A stretch of 64,000 bases of DNA from Chamaea fasciata (lineage: Eukaryota > Chordata > Aves > Passeriformes > Sylviidae), in contig JARCOQ010000016.1 of assembly GCA_029207755.1 (NCBI GenBank), positions 8,852,501 to 8,916,500 of the forward strand, written 5' to 3'. Below the pieces are notes generated by a model, which had not been told where the DNA came from, searched no databases, and worked only from the letters and a program-made list of their open reading frames with translations. A program made the position numbers and the translations under genes. Below, in pieces: positions 10,441 through 23,500 of the stretch; the stretch's first letter is position 1; each line of letters starts with the position of its first letter.

Positions 10441-10933
10441 GCAGCAGCTGGTGTGGAATGGGGTTCTTTTCTCTGCAATTTCCCTCATTTCAGAGCTCAA
10501 ATCATGGGACTGGAGACTGTGAAGGGCTGCACTCGCTAACGAGGCATGATTTCCTGTTTTGGAGGTGTCTCAAATATGCTATGATTTAACATACAATGGG
10601 AATGGAAGAACTCTCTGGAGCTGCAGCAAGGTACCAGCCAAAGTAGCAGCATTTTACTCCTTGTGCCTTTTGACTCTTGTTTATGGAGCCTTTATAGAAA
10701 GAGGGTTAAATGCAATGGCTGTATGTAATTTTGTGGGGAATGCAATAGTGAGTAAGACACTCATCTTTTCTCTCCTCAGGCAGGAAAAATCAGTGATGAT
10801 GCTGCTGTTCTCAGATTTGATGTACAGCATAAGTATTTCTGAGCAATGCTTGTCTCTGTGTTTGACATGTTTCCAGCCCTTAAATAGCAGAGATCTGATA
10901 CTTTGTGCTGTTGGTGAATGAATATTAACCCCC

Positions 10934-10984
10934 AATAAACTTGTGTGAAACATACCCAGCCTGTTGTGTTGCCTGTGGAATAAA
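10934..10984 (+). terminator. Two poly(A) signals of the GPCR gene
   Basis: AATAAA occurs at 10934-10939 and again at 10979-10984, about 500 bases past the receptor stop codon. Either would give a short 3' UTR. The duplication suggests alternative cleavage, inferred from sequence only. Confidence 0.7.
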
Positions 10985-13900
10985 ACACTTGATCCAACCT
11001 GACCAAGCAGGTTCATCTTTGGTAACAGAACAAGTAGATAAAAAGATTAAATATCTAGAATTTGGAAACAAACCACTGGTATTAGCAGCAGCTCTGTGAG
11101 TGAGGCAGACAGGACATGGCCTGGGTGTGAGGACTTGCCTGGGGCATCTGATTGCCAGACCGTGGCTATGGTTTATTGTTGGGTACATTTGAAAATCAGT
11201 GATTAGGAGGAGAACAAAGAACAGGCTTCATGGCCACGCTTCATGTTTGTAAATTGTCCAGGATGAAGAAGGTGGGGACTTTCTTACAGGCTTTAAGCCT
11301 CTGGAACTCTTACATTTTTGTGAGTAAAAAATATTGGTCACATAACAGGGAATGACAGCTCTGAGGTGTTTCCAGCCCATCCTCGGCAGCTGAGTGAGCA
11401 GTGACTGTATCACACCTCCCTCTCCTGCCCTACCCAATTTCCCTGTAAATTAGTCCAACCTACCAATTGTCCTGTTCATCCTGTCAGAAACCTGCCTTGG
11501 AGCCTCCCTCCTCCGATGGCTGGAAAATCTCTGACTCCCAGCTGGAACGTAGGAATTTACACGTACCTCACTGTTCTGCATGGATGACATTACGAGTGAG
11601 AGCTGTCACCTGAACGTGTTGGGGATTAATTATGGGCCTGCTGGGCCATGCAGGATTGAACGAAGGTCATGATCCTTAAGGCACACATGCACTTAACCTC
11701 ACATTCATGCACAAACCCGCTGAGAACAGGGAATGTAACATGACCATCATATGTCAAGCTTGAGTGAACAGAGAGATTTAACCTTTGCCACAAATTGCTG
11801 CCTGTCATGGAGATAAAACTGCAATGTTTGCTGTGCAGCACGTAACTCTGGGGCTGTTTACTTGCTCCTGGAGGTAAACTACAGCATTGATTGCCATGTC
11901 AAGGTTGTGCAGACCCACGTTTGCTCTTTCTGGTTTTCCTTATCAGTTTGCAGAGTCCACATAACTCCTTGTGACAAGAGTCTCCGTGAGTGTTGGACCA
12001 AGGCCTCATTCTGTCTTGCCTCTCTCCTCAGCCCTGGCAGCCTTGAAGGTCAGGATTAAGTGTTGACCTGGTTTGTGGTAGGAAAGAAACCAATCTTCCG
12101 GGTCATTTGGAGATCCAAGGAGGTACAGATTCCCATGGGACAACATAATTTAAGTGAAGCAAAGTGTCTGGATGATCTAAGGAATTACCACTGGAAAAGC
12201 CATAGGTAACGGAGCAGGATGAGCTTGAGATGGAGATGGATTTGTCATCCTGGGTCTGATCCCTGCCCTTTGTGCAATGGGAAACTGTGCTGACAGCAAG
12301 ACAAGCCAGGCTGCCAAGGGACTGCTTCCAAGATAAATCTCCCATTGTATCAAATTTCCTCCTGTTCAGACTATCTCATTATCACAGGGATAATTGTCAG
12401 TCCCTCATTCCCAGCTAGGAGGCAGTTCATTCTCTCTGATATTTCCATTTGCCATATGCTTATCTAGTAAAGCTTGAATGAAAAAATGGGGAAAACACTT
12501 TCCAACAGGCAATTCAAGGAGGCTGAACGGCTGCTTTGGCAGCTGTGCCCTTCTCTGACGCAGCTTCGCTGTCAAGGCTCTTTCACATGCCATGGGAGGA
12601 GTGGAACAGTATTTGCAGTCATTGGGAAAGGTGCTGAACCCACTGCCCTGCTGGTGTGAGGCCTCATTGGTCCTGCAGAGGGGCCGATCCGACAGCCCGG
12701 CCCCTACAAACAGCGGGCTGGGATGGGCAGAGCCACTGGGTGTTCGGGGTCCAGGCACTGAGGTGTGTGTGCTCCAGGCTGTGCACGGGGAGCCTTAGCT
12801 GAGAGAACAAGCAAGTTTTTAGCAAGCATTTAAGTCAGGGATCTCACCAAAGGTGCCTTGCTTTGGATGAGAGATCACTGCAGGTGACTGGAGCTGGGAG
12901 AAGGAGCAGAGATGTCAGGGAGGAAACCAGGAAAGGAGGACATGGCAAGTGGTAAGAAAACAGGACAAAGTAATTTCCCCCTGGGACCTGGATGACAACA
13001 GGGAGACAAGAACTGGGCTCAGAATAGTTATGAGGAAAGAGGAAGGAGCAGGAGCTACGACAGCCTTGAAAGTACCAGAAGCAGGATAGTGAATGCAAAT
13101 GAATGGGAGGGACACTGCAGCAGGTGAGGAAATTCTCATTAAGGAGAGCTTAATGAGCCAATAAAAGCCTCTGGGAAGCCTCACAGACCCCACAGCTCTC
13201 TTCTGGTGAGACTTTCCTGGTGAGTAAAACTTTTAAGTGTCTTGCTCTTGAACTCTGGGAATTGACTTGTTTGATAAGGTCAAAGAGAGTGCAGTGGTCT
13301 GAGAGCAGAACTTCTTCCAGAGCTTGCTGAAATCAGGCAGGAAATAATACAGGGAATTAGAGGAGAGGTTCTGGTAGAAAGCTTCTCTGTAAAGGTGTTG
13401 GTAATACTGCCAGTAAGTGGGGTAGGCTGAAGATACCTGGGTAAGGCTCAGCCTTTTTTGGTGTAGCAGCTGGGTGAGGGTCCCACTCCCAGCATGGGCA
13501 TTAATCTGCTCTTGCTGATCTGGGGCTGGTCCTGGTCAGAACCAAAATGGGGAGGACTCTTTGCTGGTTGCACTTTGCTGCTTCCCTACACCTCTTCTAG
13601 CTCCTTTTTAGTGTATGGGCCAAGGCTGGTATCAAACCTTCATTTACATCCCCCAGCTGCACATGCAAAGCACAGGACCTGCTCTCATACACTGAATTCT
13701 GCTTTAATCTGCAGAGTTGCTCTACAGTGCCCATGTCAAGCCCTTGCTGTGCTCACTAAATGCCTGCACAGGGCATGGTGCCCGTGTACTCTTTGGAGAG
13801 GAGCTGCAGCTTAGTGAGGCAAATGGCAAATCATGCTGGGACCCAGTCAGTAGGACAAGGAGGAATAGGGCACTAATTAGTGTTTGTCACGGACTGTGTA

Positions 13901-16900
13901 GCTGTTCAAATTCCTAAATTGACTTTATTTTCACTGTGCAGTCCAACTACTTCTGCCTAAAGGCCAATCAAAGGGCAAACCACACACATAAACATCAGGT
14001 GATGGACATGAACAGGATGTTACACAGATTTTTCAGGACAGAGCTGCCCACCCACGCATAGCAAAGCAGAGGGAATCTCTGAACCAAACAAGAGGCACCG
14101 TCGCCGGCTTTTGCTTCAGGGCAGTGTTTGTCCAAACCCTCGCCCTGATATCCAGCACAAGCTGTCTACCTGTCACACTCCAGGTATTCCCAACAACCCT
14201 CTCGTCTCCTTGTTGGGAGGCTGGTTGGAGAAAACCCCGTGTCTGTGCTGCAGATCTGTTAAACATTACAGACTGACCCGGAACTGCGAGTGCAGCTGGA
14301 AACAGGAAAAAAAAAAAATCCCTGAATTCAGGGAGTTGCTCAGTCAGAGCTTTGTGACTCAGGGGGAACAGGACTGTGACAAATGAATCTGCCTGTTTCC
14401 CACAGACAGCCAAGCGGTAATATTTGATAAAGCAAAGAGTGCTGTCTACTGCCACAGCCCTTCACACAGAGAAGATGTGTTCCCTGCTCCAAGACCTTTA
14501 TCAAAGCACTTTGCTTCCCAGACATGGGGAGTACTATTTCCAGCTCACTCCCAAGATATGATAAAATTACACCTCCTTCCATCAATTCCAAAATGCATTT
14601 ACAGTTGCTTTGAGTTCTGCCTCCCTAGCTGGGTACTGTCCAAGGCACAATCTTCTGGAAATTGGACACGGTTGTCCCCCTGGCAATACAACTGAAGGCA
14701 GAGGAGTAGGGAGGTGATGGCTTTTGGTCTGTGCTCACTGTGGAGGTGTCTGTGTGCTGCAGAACCTCCCTGCGGGCTTAGAGGGGCTGTGTAGGGTAGA
14801 GGATTTTTTTGGGATGCCTTTATTTGTTGGGAGAGACCAAACCTATCCACGGGACTCTGTCAGGATGAAATCAGAGTGTTTCTTTGGTGCACCATGTCTG
14901 ATAGTTCTCACTGTCAGCTGGTTTGGTAGGTGAGCTTTAATAGCTGGGGGTTTTTGTTTGTTTGTTTAACAAAAACAACTCTAAACAAATAAAACCCAAC
15001 CTGGCTGAGCAGTGATGGATGGAGCTCAAGAGCTGGGGTGACAGCAGCATTTATCTCTTCTCCAGGTGATGGATGCAAGCTGTTGTCCAGCCCAGTGCTG
15101 GATGAGCAGTGCCCTTCACCTTGTCTGGACTAGGTGTGGTGTGGGGGAGTCTTTTTGCACATCTCTCCTTGCCAGGGTTGCAACTGGATTAAGAACAACA
15201 AACCTCTGTGAGCCAGTGAGTTCACACCCAGCAAATTTTCAGAATTCCTTAGATGGCTGCTAATTGAATCATTGAAAATGAAATAAAATCCATGTGCACA
15301 TCTTGGAGCAATTGTTTGTTGAACTCTCAGTGTTTGGATAGAGCATCGTCGAATTAACAAATCCCTCTCCCTTGGGAGCTGAGATTTAAACTGGTGTTCC
15401 TCTGATCAGGAAGACAGAGGTGGGGAAAAAATTGATTTCTTTTTTCTCTAAGAAAACAAAGGCAGTAGCCTTATTAAAAAAGGGATCGGAAGACAGGATC
15501 ACTTAGTTCCTGGCCCTATGGTTTGCTTAAGCAATGTCAGGAATTTGGGGCAGCACAAATCAAACTGTCAACAAATTCTGAGTGCCCTGGGGTACTGAAA
15601 AAATGCCTCTGGGGAAGGCTGCTAATTGCATTATGGGTCAGTGCTTCACCATGTGTTGTTTCTGGTTGTTCTGCATCAAACTGCTCAGCAGCACCAGCCT
15701 GTAGCAGAATCCTGCGAGGGAGATTAATGCCAAGAGATCTCTGCTGCTCTGTGGAGAGGCCAACAAAAAGCTCAGCCCCCTTCCTTTTTGTCCTGAAAGC
15801 CCTGATACAAAAAAAAAAAAAAAGAACCTGCTTGGGTCAATGATCCTGAATCAACTGTATGGAAGCAGCAGCCTGGAAGCAGAAAAACATGGACTGGGAA
15901 AGGTGGGGGTGGTGAGGAGCTGGACTATTCCCTTCCACCTCAGTGTAATTTGGAAGAGGATGCAGGAAAGGCAGAGGATCTACCACAGCATCTAAGAGGT
16001 TGATGGCCTCTCTGCTCACATATTTCTAACAGATGTCCTGGCTTTGTAAGCCTGCAAGTGGAGTGCTCAACATCTGCTCCACGTTAAATGGCTTCTCCTT
16101 CCCCAGCTCTGACTCTGCTGGAAAAAAAAAAAATCAAAAAAGGAGACAACCAAGTCTTGGAATGCATGAAGCAAGAAGCAAATGTGAAATCTGGGGAAAA
16201 CACTGGCCTGTGAATATTTAAAGTGGAAAATGCAGCTTGTAGTGGCAGAAACATCATTTCAAACTCTGAATTTCATGTTGTCTCTTTGCAGGCATGTTTG
16301 GTGGGCTGGCCTGTGGCTTTTCTTCCTCTTTTATGTTAAGGCCAGCGTGGACAGAAATATCTGCTGGGATGACCAGCGTCACTCCAGTGCACCCTGCAGT
16401 CCAGGAATAATCAAAATTAATTGTTTTTTGTGAGAAAAGCTGCAGCAGAAAGTACCAGATTTGTAGCTTTATGCTGAATGCTAAAATTCTGATCCATAAA
16501 ACGCTGTTCAACTTGGGCGTACTGAGAAGTGTAATTTAAAACAGGTTCTAACTTTGCAGTCTGGGGAAGAAACACGGTGTTTGGGTTTTGTATTTAAGGG
16601 AGGGATGTGTGTCTGTGTGGGATGACTGTAACTTCCTCAAAGCAGTTTTGTCATGGGTGTCTTGGGATAAAGCTTCTTTTTTTGTTTTTTTACTTTTTAA
16701 ACAGGGTGGCTGAAATAAGAGTCGCATTTCAGATGACAAAAGAATCTTTGTGCAGCTCAACCAACGTATGTGGCAAGAAGAGCCTTGAGAGGACTCTGGA
16801 TAAATTGTGTGTGCTTTAGACAAGGAATCGAGAGCCCACTGGTAGTTTCTATTCTTAATTTGCTTTGCAGAAATGCTTCTTTTTCTATAAACACTTTGCT

Positions 16901-17280
16901 GATGGCAGCTTGGTGTCCGGAGGGGATGGAGACACCCCGAGCAGCGTGCCAGACACACTTTCATCCCTCTCTGATGGGGATGCAGACGTCGCAGCTCCAA
17001 ATTAATGGCACTCTGTGGACATCACTGTGTTATTCCACGTGGATTTTGCACCGAGGGTAATTTTTGGTGGAGGGGCAGCTGAATTGTGGTGTTGGGGTTC
17101 CCCCATCATCCCAGCTGGGGACTCAGACCTGTATTTCTCTTTTTCAGCAAAGAAGAGCAAGGCTCATGACGGGTCTAGAAAATGCGTTTTGTGAGGAATG
17201 GCTGAGCTGGGTTTGGTCACTCCGGAGGATGCTCAAAGGGCCTTATCCTCTCCAATTCCCTGAAAGGATGTTGCACTGAG
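10985..17280. other. Intergenic region, no gene recognised
   Basis: All open frames are short and unrelated to any family I know, and no run of them is bounded by consistent splice sites. The sequence is of moderate GC content with ordinary A runs (for example near 14310, 15812 and 16120). No CR1 copy is obvious until 17.28 kb. Regulatory elements for the flanking genes could lie here, but none can be named from the sequence. Confidence 0.5.
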
Positions 17281-17545
17281 GAGGAGGAGGGTCTTGGAAA
17301 CGGCCTTAAGCTGAGACATGGGAGATTCAGATTAGATATCAGAAAAATCCTCTTCACTGTCCGTGCGGCCCGGCCCTGGGATAGGTACCCAGGCAGGTGC
17401 CGGAGTCACCATCCCTGGAGGTGTTGGAAGAGCCATCCGCATCTGGCGGCGGGTGATGCGGTATCGTGGGACCACTGGGTTGACGGTCGGACCGGATGAT
17501 CCTGAAGCTCTCTTCCAACGCCGACTAGTCTAAAATTCTAAGATC
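17281..17545 (+). mobile_element. CR1 LINE 3' fragment next to the PRPSAP2 promoter
   Basis: The order of motifs is that of the CR1 3' end: GATTCAGATTAGATATCAG, then GAGTCACCATCCCTGGAGGTG, then GTTGACGGTCGGACCGGATGATC, then CTCTTCCAACG, ending in a diverged ATTCTAAGATCC tail. It lies immediately left of the CpG island and keeps several CpGs usually lost from old copies. Confidence 0.85.
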
Positions 17546-17559
17546 CTGTGACTCCAAGA

Positions 17560-17800
17560 CGCCGCCCCGGTCCGCCCAGGGGGAAGATGGCGGCGGCTCC
17601 CCTGAGCGCGGCGGGGGAACGGGGGGCGGTGTCGCCTCGGGCCCGCCCCGCCCGCCCGCGCTCCCTCCCTCACGCCCCGCCGCCATCTTGCCCGCGGAGC
17701 ACCGGAGGGGCTGTGCTCCGCCGCCGCCTCTGCCTCTCCCCCTCCTTCCCCTCCGGCCGGGCCGCCTTCTCCCGGCGCCGGGGGGCCGGAGCCGGCAGGT
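17560..17800 (+). promoter_or_regulatory. PRPSAP2: PRPSAP2 CpG-island promoter and first noncoding exon with YY1-type sites
   Basis: This is a dense CpG island. AAGATGGCGGCG at 17584-17595 and its inverse (GCCGCCATCTTG, 17680-17691) match the YY1 consensus often found at or just after transcription starts. A donor (CAG|GTAAGG) follows at 17798/17799 and fits the end of noncoding exon 1, to be joined to the acceptor at 20510. The island extends through intron DNA to about 18.1 kb. The transcription start itself is inferred. Confidence 0.7.
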
Positions 17801-20510
17801 AAGGCCTTCAGCGAGGGGCGCTCCCGCCCGCTCAGCCCATTTCAGCCGGCTGTGTGAGGGGCAGGACATCCCCCCCCCCTTCCCCACACGGGGTTCCGAC
17901 GCCTGAGGAATGGGCTACCTCGCCCTCCCCTCAGGGGATGGAGACCCTCTCCTGGGCGGCCCCTTTTCGGGGTTGCTCGGGCTCCCCGCAAGTCGCACGG
18001 GCGAGGGGCAGCGGCGTGGGGCTGCGGCGGCGTGCCGGCGCTGCTCTCGGGGCGGAGGGATGGGATCCACGGGGACCGCAGGGCCTGTGCAGCCCACCTG
18101 CAGCATCGGAAGGACTGGCAGGGAGATGTGGGCTGCAAGGGTCTGTCAGCCCAGGGGGATCGGTGAGTGTGGAGGGACGGAAATAGTCCCCGTGGGGAGA
18201 TGGGTGAGAGGGTGCAGATTCCCTCCATCCCACGGAGTCCATTCCTTAGTACCGTGGTTATCCCATCCAGTTATTCCTGCCTCCGTTGCTTTCTGTGCGG
18301 ACATGCTCAGTTCATGGAGGCATAAAGCCATGTGTGCCCGGTAATTGTTGTGCTCATCATGATGTGTCTGTGTAATTGTGTGCGGCGCAGAAGGAAAGGC
18401 AGGAGTTTGTGCTGCAGCCTGTTCTGTGGTGCTCGTGTTCAACCTTGGAAGGTTGGCCCGCCTCAAACCAGAGGGTTATGGTCCTGTGTACCCCTGTGGA
18501 GTCATGTCTTTGCACATCTAATAAAGTTTTGTGAACTTGCTTTCATCCCAACACCTGTTTGAAGGGTCGTAAATCCATTTTACTCTTGAAATGCAACTTC
18601 CCTGCCCACACACACCATAGCCCACTTATACCTGCTGAAGTACATCCACAAGAAAGTCCTTGACCTATAGTTACGTGAAGAGCAGTATTCACTGCTGCTT
18701 GTAAATACATCAGTGGATTGTGGTGTGAAGTGCACCCTCAGCAATAGTTGGAAGTCAACAACTCATCTTTTCAGGTCTCTTAAGCCTCCTCATTTCCCTA
18801 ATCTACGGAACAAGGAAGATGAACCACTGGATAAAAATATGCCTTCTGAACACTCTGTGAATGCTTCTGGTGCCATGGAAAGTTGCCCCATGCTGTTCCC
18901 GTCCAGGCACACAAGCAGGGAGCTGTCAGGTGCTGTTCTGAGACCTAAAAGCATTTCACGTCTGTGCTCACTCTGGTGGAGCTGAGCTGGATCTTGAACA
19001 CCCATCATGAATATTTGATGGGTGATGGCCATTAGTTGACAGCTGGGAGTTGCAGAGAGTGAGTAGCAGAGCAGAGACACACTAGCTAAGAAATGGGGGC
19101 TTTTTTTTAGGTGTTTAATATGAGAGGGATACAGGTCTTGCTTTGGGGGTGTTGAGGGGCCCTCTGGTTTTAGAGCACTGCAACATTCAGACGTTCTGGG
19201 GGCTGAAATTGTCACTGTTTGTGCTCGGTCTGTGCACAGTTTGGAAGTTCTGATGACAGAACAGGTTTTCATTCACGGCAGTCGAGCAGAGCTGAGCCTT
19301 GGCACCAACACATTTGTTGTTAGGAAGTTCCTGACTTGACTTTGGCTCTTCACAAGATCGAGTCGGGTTCCTCTGACAAAGTTTAACTGAGCCAGACTGT
19401 CTGGTTGTAAAGGAGGTGTGAAGGAGTTGCATTATAGAGCTAGCCAGCTGTTCCTGTAAATACAAAACGCTTCGTTGTTGTTTTGGAGTGCTTAATAGTT
19501 AATACATCATCAGCTTTTTCTAACCAATTACATGTGACTATTAGATAATTCTCTTTCTCAGCAGGGAGATGTTTACCAGGAGAGAAGTCACAGATGTAGC
19601 TGTAGCTTCTGTTTACTTTGGTTTAAATTATGCCACTCGTGTTTCATGTTTCCAGTCTCCTACATAATGCTGAAATGGGTGATGAAGGATTGGATTATTT
19701 ATGCAGCAGAAGTGGAGTGCAGCAGGATTTTGAGTTGAATGCTGATCTATCCAGGGCTGCTGGTCATTGGGATCTTTTTTTTTTTTTTTCCTTTTATTTG
19801 ACTAAAATTTTATAGTAGAAGTAACCATGAAAATGTGATTTACAAAGAATAATAAAAAGATGGAATCCCATCAAATCCTTGGCGAGATTAGTGGTTTTTC
19901 CCTTTATTTGGAACAAAAACCAAATTATACTGATTTCCTCCTGATATTTTTCTCCTGTTTTCACAGGAGAAATATTGCTTTCAAAGAATGACAACAGCTG
20001 CTTCAGCAGGTGGATTTGCTGTGCAAGAGGTCATTATTTACAGCTGCCAGCTTTATTGAATTCTTCCTTACATTTCATCCTTATTTGTAAGTTTCTAAGT
20101 TACTGCAAAGTATTGAAAAGAGACTCAGCTATGGAAATAGACTCTTACAGCCAGGGCCCAGGAGCTCTTTTTAGCTCAATTCTACCCCTGACTGTCTTTG
20201 TGATTTTGGAAAAGTCAATAAACCTTGCTCAGTTCTGGAAAATGGACTGGACAAGCTGATGGAAAAAAATTATCAGTGTTACTGGATGATGCCCTGAGGA
20301 AAACAAATAAAAAAGGAAAAGAACTCGGTGCTGGAAGGTTGTCTTGGGGATCTTTGGAGGGCTGTAGGGAAGCTATTTAAGTGGGAATAACAGATTTTAA
20401 GGATGCTGGACTGTGCAGGGTTCTGGGAGACTACACTTTCTAAACAGAGAAGATGTGTGTCTTTGTTTTTTTTTTTACCATGGATTTAAATGACCTTTGA
20501 TCTCTTGCAG
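17799..20510 (+). other. PRPSAP2: PRPSAP2 intron 1
   Basis: The 5' part is still CpG-rich. An AATAAA at 18520-18525 sits in a 3'-UTR-like context and could support a short prematurely polyadenylated transcript. A run of about 20 T lies near 19771-19789. No alternative coding exon is recognised. Confidence 0.5.
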
Positions 20511-20542
20511 TCTTCTAGAAGCGGCAAAACAACTTAGGGTTG

Positions 20543-23500
20543 ATGTTTTGTGTGCCATCAACTGAATTTGGGGCCATCATGAATATCACCAAGGGAGGGC
20601 TGGTGCTGTTTTCAGCTAATTCCAATTCCTCCTGCATGGAACTGTCCAAGAGGATTGCTGAGTAAGTGAAGTCTGCAGGGAATTTTGGGGTTGTTCTGGT
20701 GGGATTTGTTTTACTGGACACTTGATTTCTCTATTTAAGGAAAGTTACTTGGGCAAACTTTGCCATGATTTGCAAGAGTATGGAGAGTGCTTTACTGAAG
20801 AGTGCATTTCAACAGCTCAAGAGCAGAGAGAGTAACTTGTGTTTGAATATTTCCGTGGCAAGTTGTGATTGGCTGCAGCATTTTGTAGGAAACACGTGGG
20901 ATAATTAATGTTTGCATAGTGTTAAATCATCATAAAGAAGTTTTTACTCCTTGTAGTGGGGGCTTTTTTTAGGCAGGAAAACTACGTCCCCTCCTGCTCT
21001 CTGTATATTTTGGATGGGAACATTTCTTTAGCTTCAATCCATGAATAGCTTCAGCAGAACTTTTAGGACTTAAGTGCATTTTTACTGTGCTAATTAGGAT
21101 GTATAACATTACTGGGAGTATTAGACAGAATGGATTTCTTCCAGAGGCTTATTTACCCGAAGTTAGGTGTGATAGGAGGAGAAAGGGGAGTGCTAAGGAA
21201 CTCAGGTTATGTGTAGAAAGAATTTGGGCCGGAGTGCAGAGCAACTCTATTCTCCTCTTTGTAGTGATGGGGTCTAGGAACAAATACAGCTGATATTATT
21301 CTTCCATTGTCCATAAAATAGTTCTTGCTACTCTTTCCTCTTCACTCCACATTGACTTTTTTCTACAGAGAAGGATGATTTAAAAGCAGTATTTTTAAGT
21401 ATTGTGCTCATGTATGTTGCCACGTGTGTGTATAAATATAGGGCAAGAAATATATTAAAAATAACAAAATGTTACATGATTTAGTATCCCAGCATTTTTT
21501 TTCCTGCTGCTTGTTCTGAGCTTGACTGGAAAATAAGTTTAGCACAGTCTGCAGTGCAGCTTTTGGAAATTGTAGGTGCTTTTTAAAGAGATGTTCACAG
21601 TAATTACTGGTTTATGGTTTGGGATTTTCCTCCCTTGGTTTTCTCCCACGGAATGCAGCCTTTTCAGTAACTTGCATTATATGGGATTTACATTTGATTT
21701 GCCCTTCCTCTCCCCTTATTGACTTGCACCTTTTTTCTGTTCCTGCAGGCGCTTGGGAGTTGAGATGGGGAAGGTTCAGGTTTATCAAGAGCCAAACAGA
21801 GGTGAGCATTTAATCAGCAGAACTGGAAATGTGCCTGACACTGATTTGAATGTATTGGTTTCCCTTCTCTTAGACTCTAAAAAGACTTTTGCTCTTGCAA
21901 ATAATATATGTTTCTCTTCCTGGCAGAAACACGAGTGCAGATCCAGGAGTCTGTGAGAGGAAAGGATGTATTTATCATCCAAACAGTTTCAAAGTGAGTG
22001 TTTAAAGACCCTGTGGTGCTATTTGGTGTGGGCTGTCCATAGGAATGCTTCTGGATTTCATTTTTAATCACCTTTTGTGTTTGTGATGCAGTGTAATAAG
22101 GTGAGATTAACTAGATGGAGGCTTTTCTTTGTGGAGGGTTTTTGTTGGGTTTTTTATATGTACACAAAGACAGCTTTGGCATAAGGTAAACTCTATTATT
22201 TTAATTTTTAGTGACTGTATCAATAAAACCTTCCCCTTGGGCTCTGCATTCCTTCCTTAAGTGTATTCTTTTGCTTATGTCATTCTCTTTAAATTCTTCT
22301 CAGCTCCCTGTCTCCAGCACCATCACAAAGTTTAGATGTAGGAGGAACGTTTCCTGGGCAATGTGTCCTGTGATTCAGAAATTCTTTAATTCTGTGTGAA
22401 AAGAGCTTTACAAATGCTAAGACTTTTTTAATGGCAGGAGAAATGTAGGTCTTATTTGGTGACCAGTTCTCCAAAAAATGTGCCCTCTCCATCTCTGCTG
22501 GGTGTAAAAGCTGGTGGGTACAGGATTTTTTTGCACCAGGTACAGGAGCAGATGTTTCTCGTTGCAGGGATGTGAACACCACGATCATGGAGCTCCTGAT
22601 CATGGTGTATGCCTGTAAAACCTCCTGTGCCAAAAGCATTATTGGAGTGATTCCTTACTTCCCCTACAGCAAACAGTGCAAGATGAGGAAAAGGGGCTCC
22701 ATTGTCTCCAAATTGCTGGCCTCCATGATGTGCAAAGCTGGTAAGAATGTGGCTTGTGCTTAAATAATCAGAAGAAGGGGGGGGCTCCTGCTGTCAGCTT
22801 CCAGGTTTAGAGAGATCTGTACACAAATTTGGGCTCTGTTTAAAAATAACTGCCAAGCTTTTCATGTGTTTAAAACCTGTGTAAAAAGGAGAATGTAATT
22901 AGAAATGTTTCCAAATGTTGAGTTCATAAAAAACCCAAAATTGATACAACTATTTCATGTTGAGTTGTACAGAGCTGGCAGAATGAGTCTGCTGGACTGA
23001 GCTGCTTTGGTATCCACCTCTCACAATACCATCCTTTGCCTTTCTTACAGTCTGGAACAGTTGTGCCTTGTCATTTCTGTCTTGTTTTTTCACTTGTTGG
23101 ATGAATGCACTTTGTCCTTTACATTTGAGACCATGTGGGAGAATGAGATTATTCATTTTCACAGCCTTCAACACATTTTCTACTTCTTTCCTTTCACTGC
23201 CGTCCCTGGGAAAAAGCAGGCAGTTGTAACCAACTGTGTGATCTGGGTTGTTATTTTGAGAGAGGTGGTTTTTGATTAGGAGCTTGGTCCATTTTTCAGG
23301 GGTTCAGAATTAATGAGGGTCTTGCTGTGTGACCCAGGACAAACCAGTGCTTCCATTTTGTCCCATGTCCAGTGGAGAAGGCTCCTACCTGCCTCAGTGT
23401 GGCACTGCAGAGTCACTTATGTGCAGTGTTCTGAGGTTCTTTGTAAAAAGTCACTGTAGAAGCCTCAAAACACATTAATGCCAGTGTGCTTAAGAGGGAC

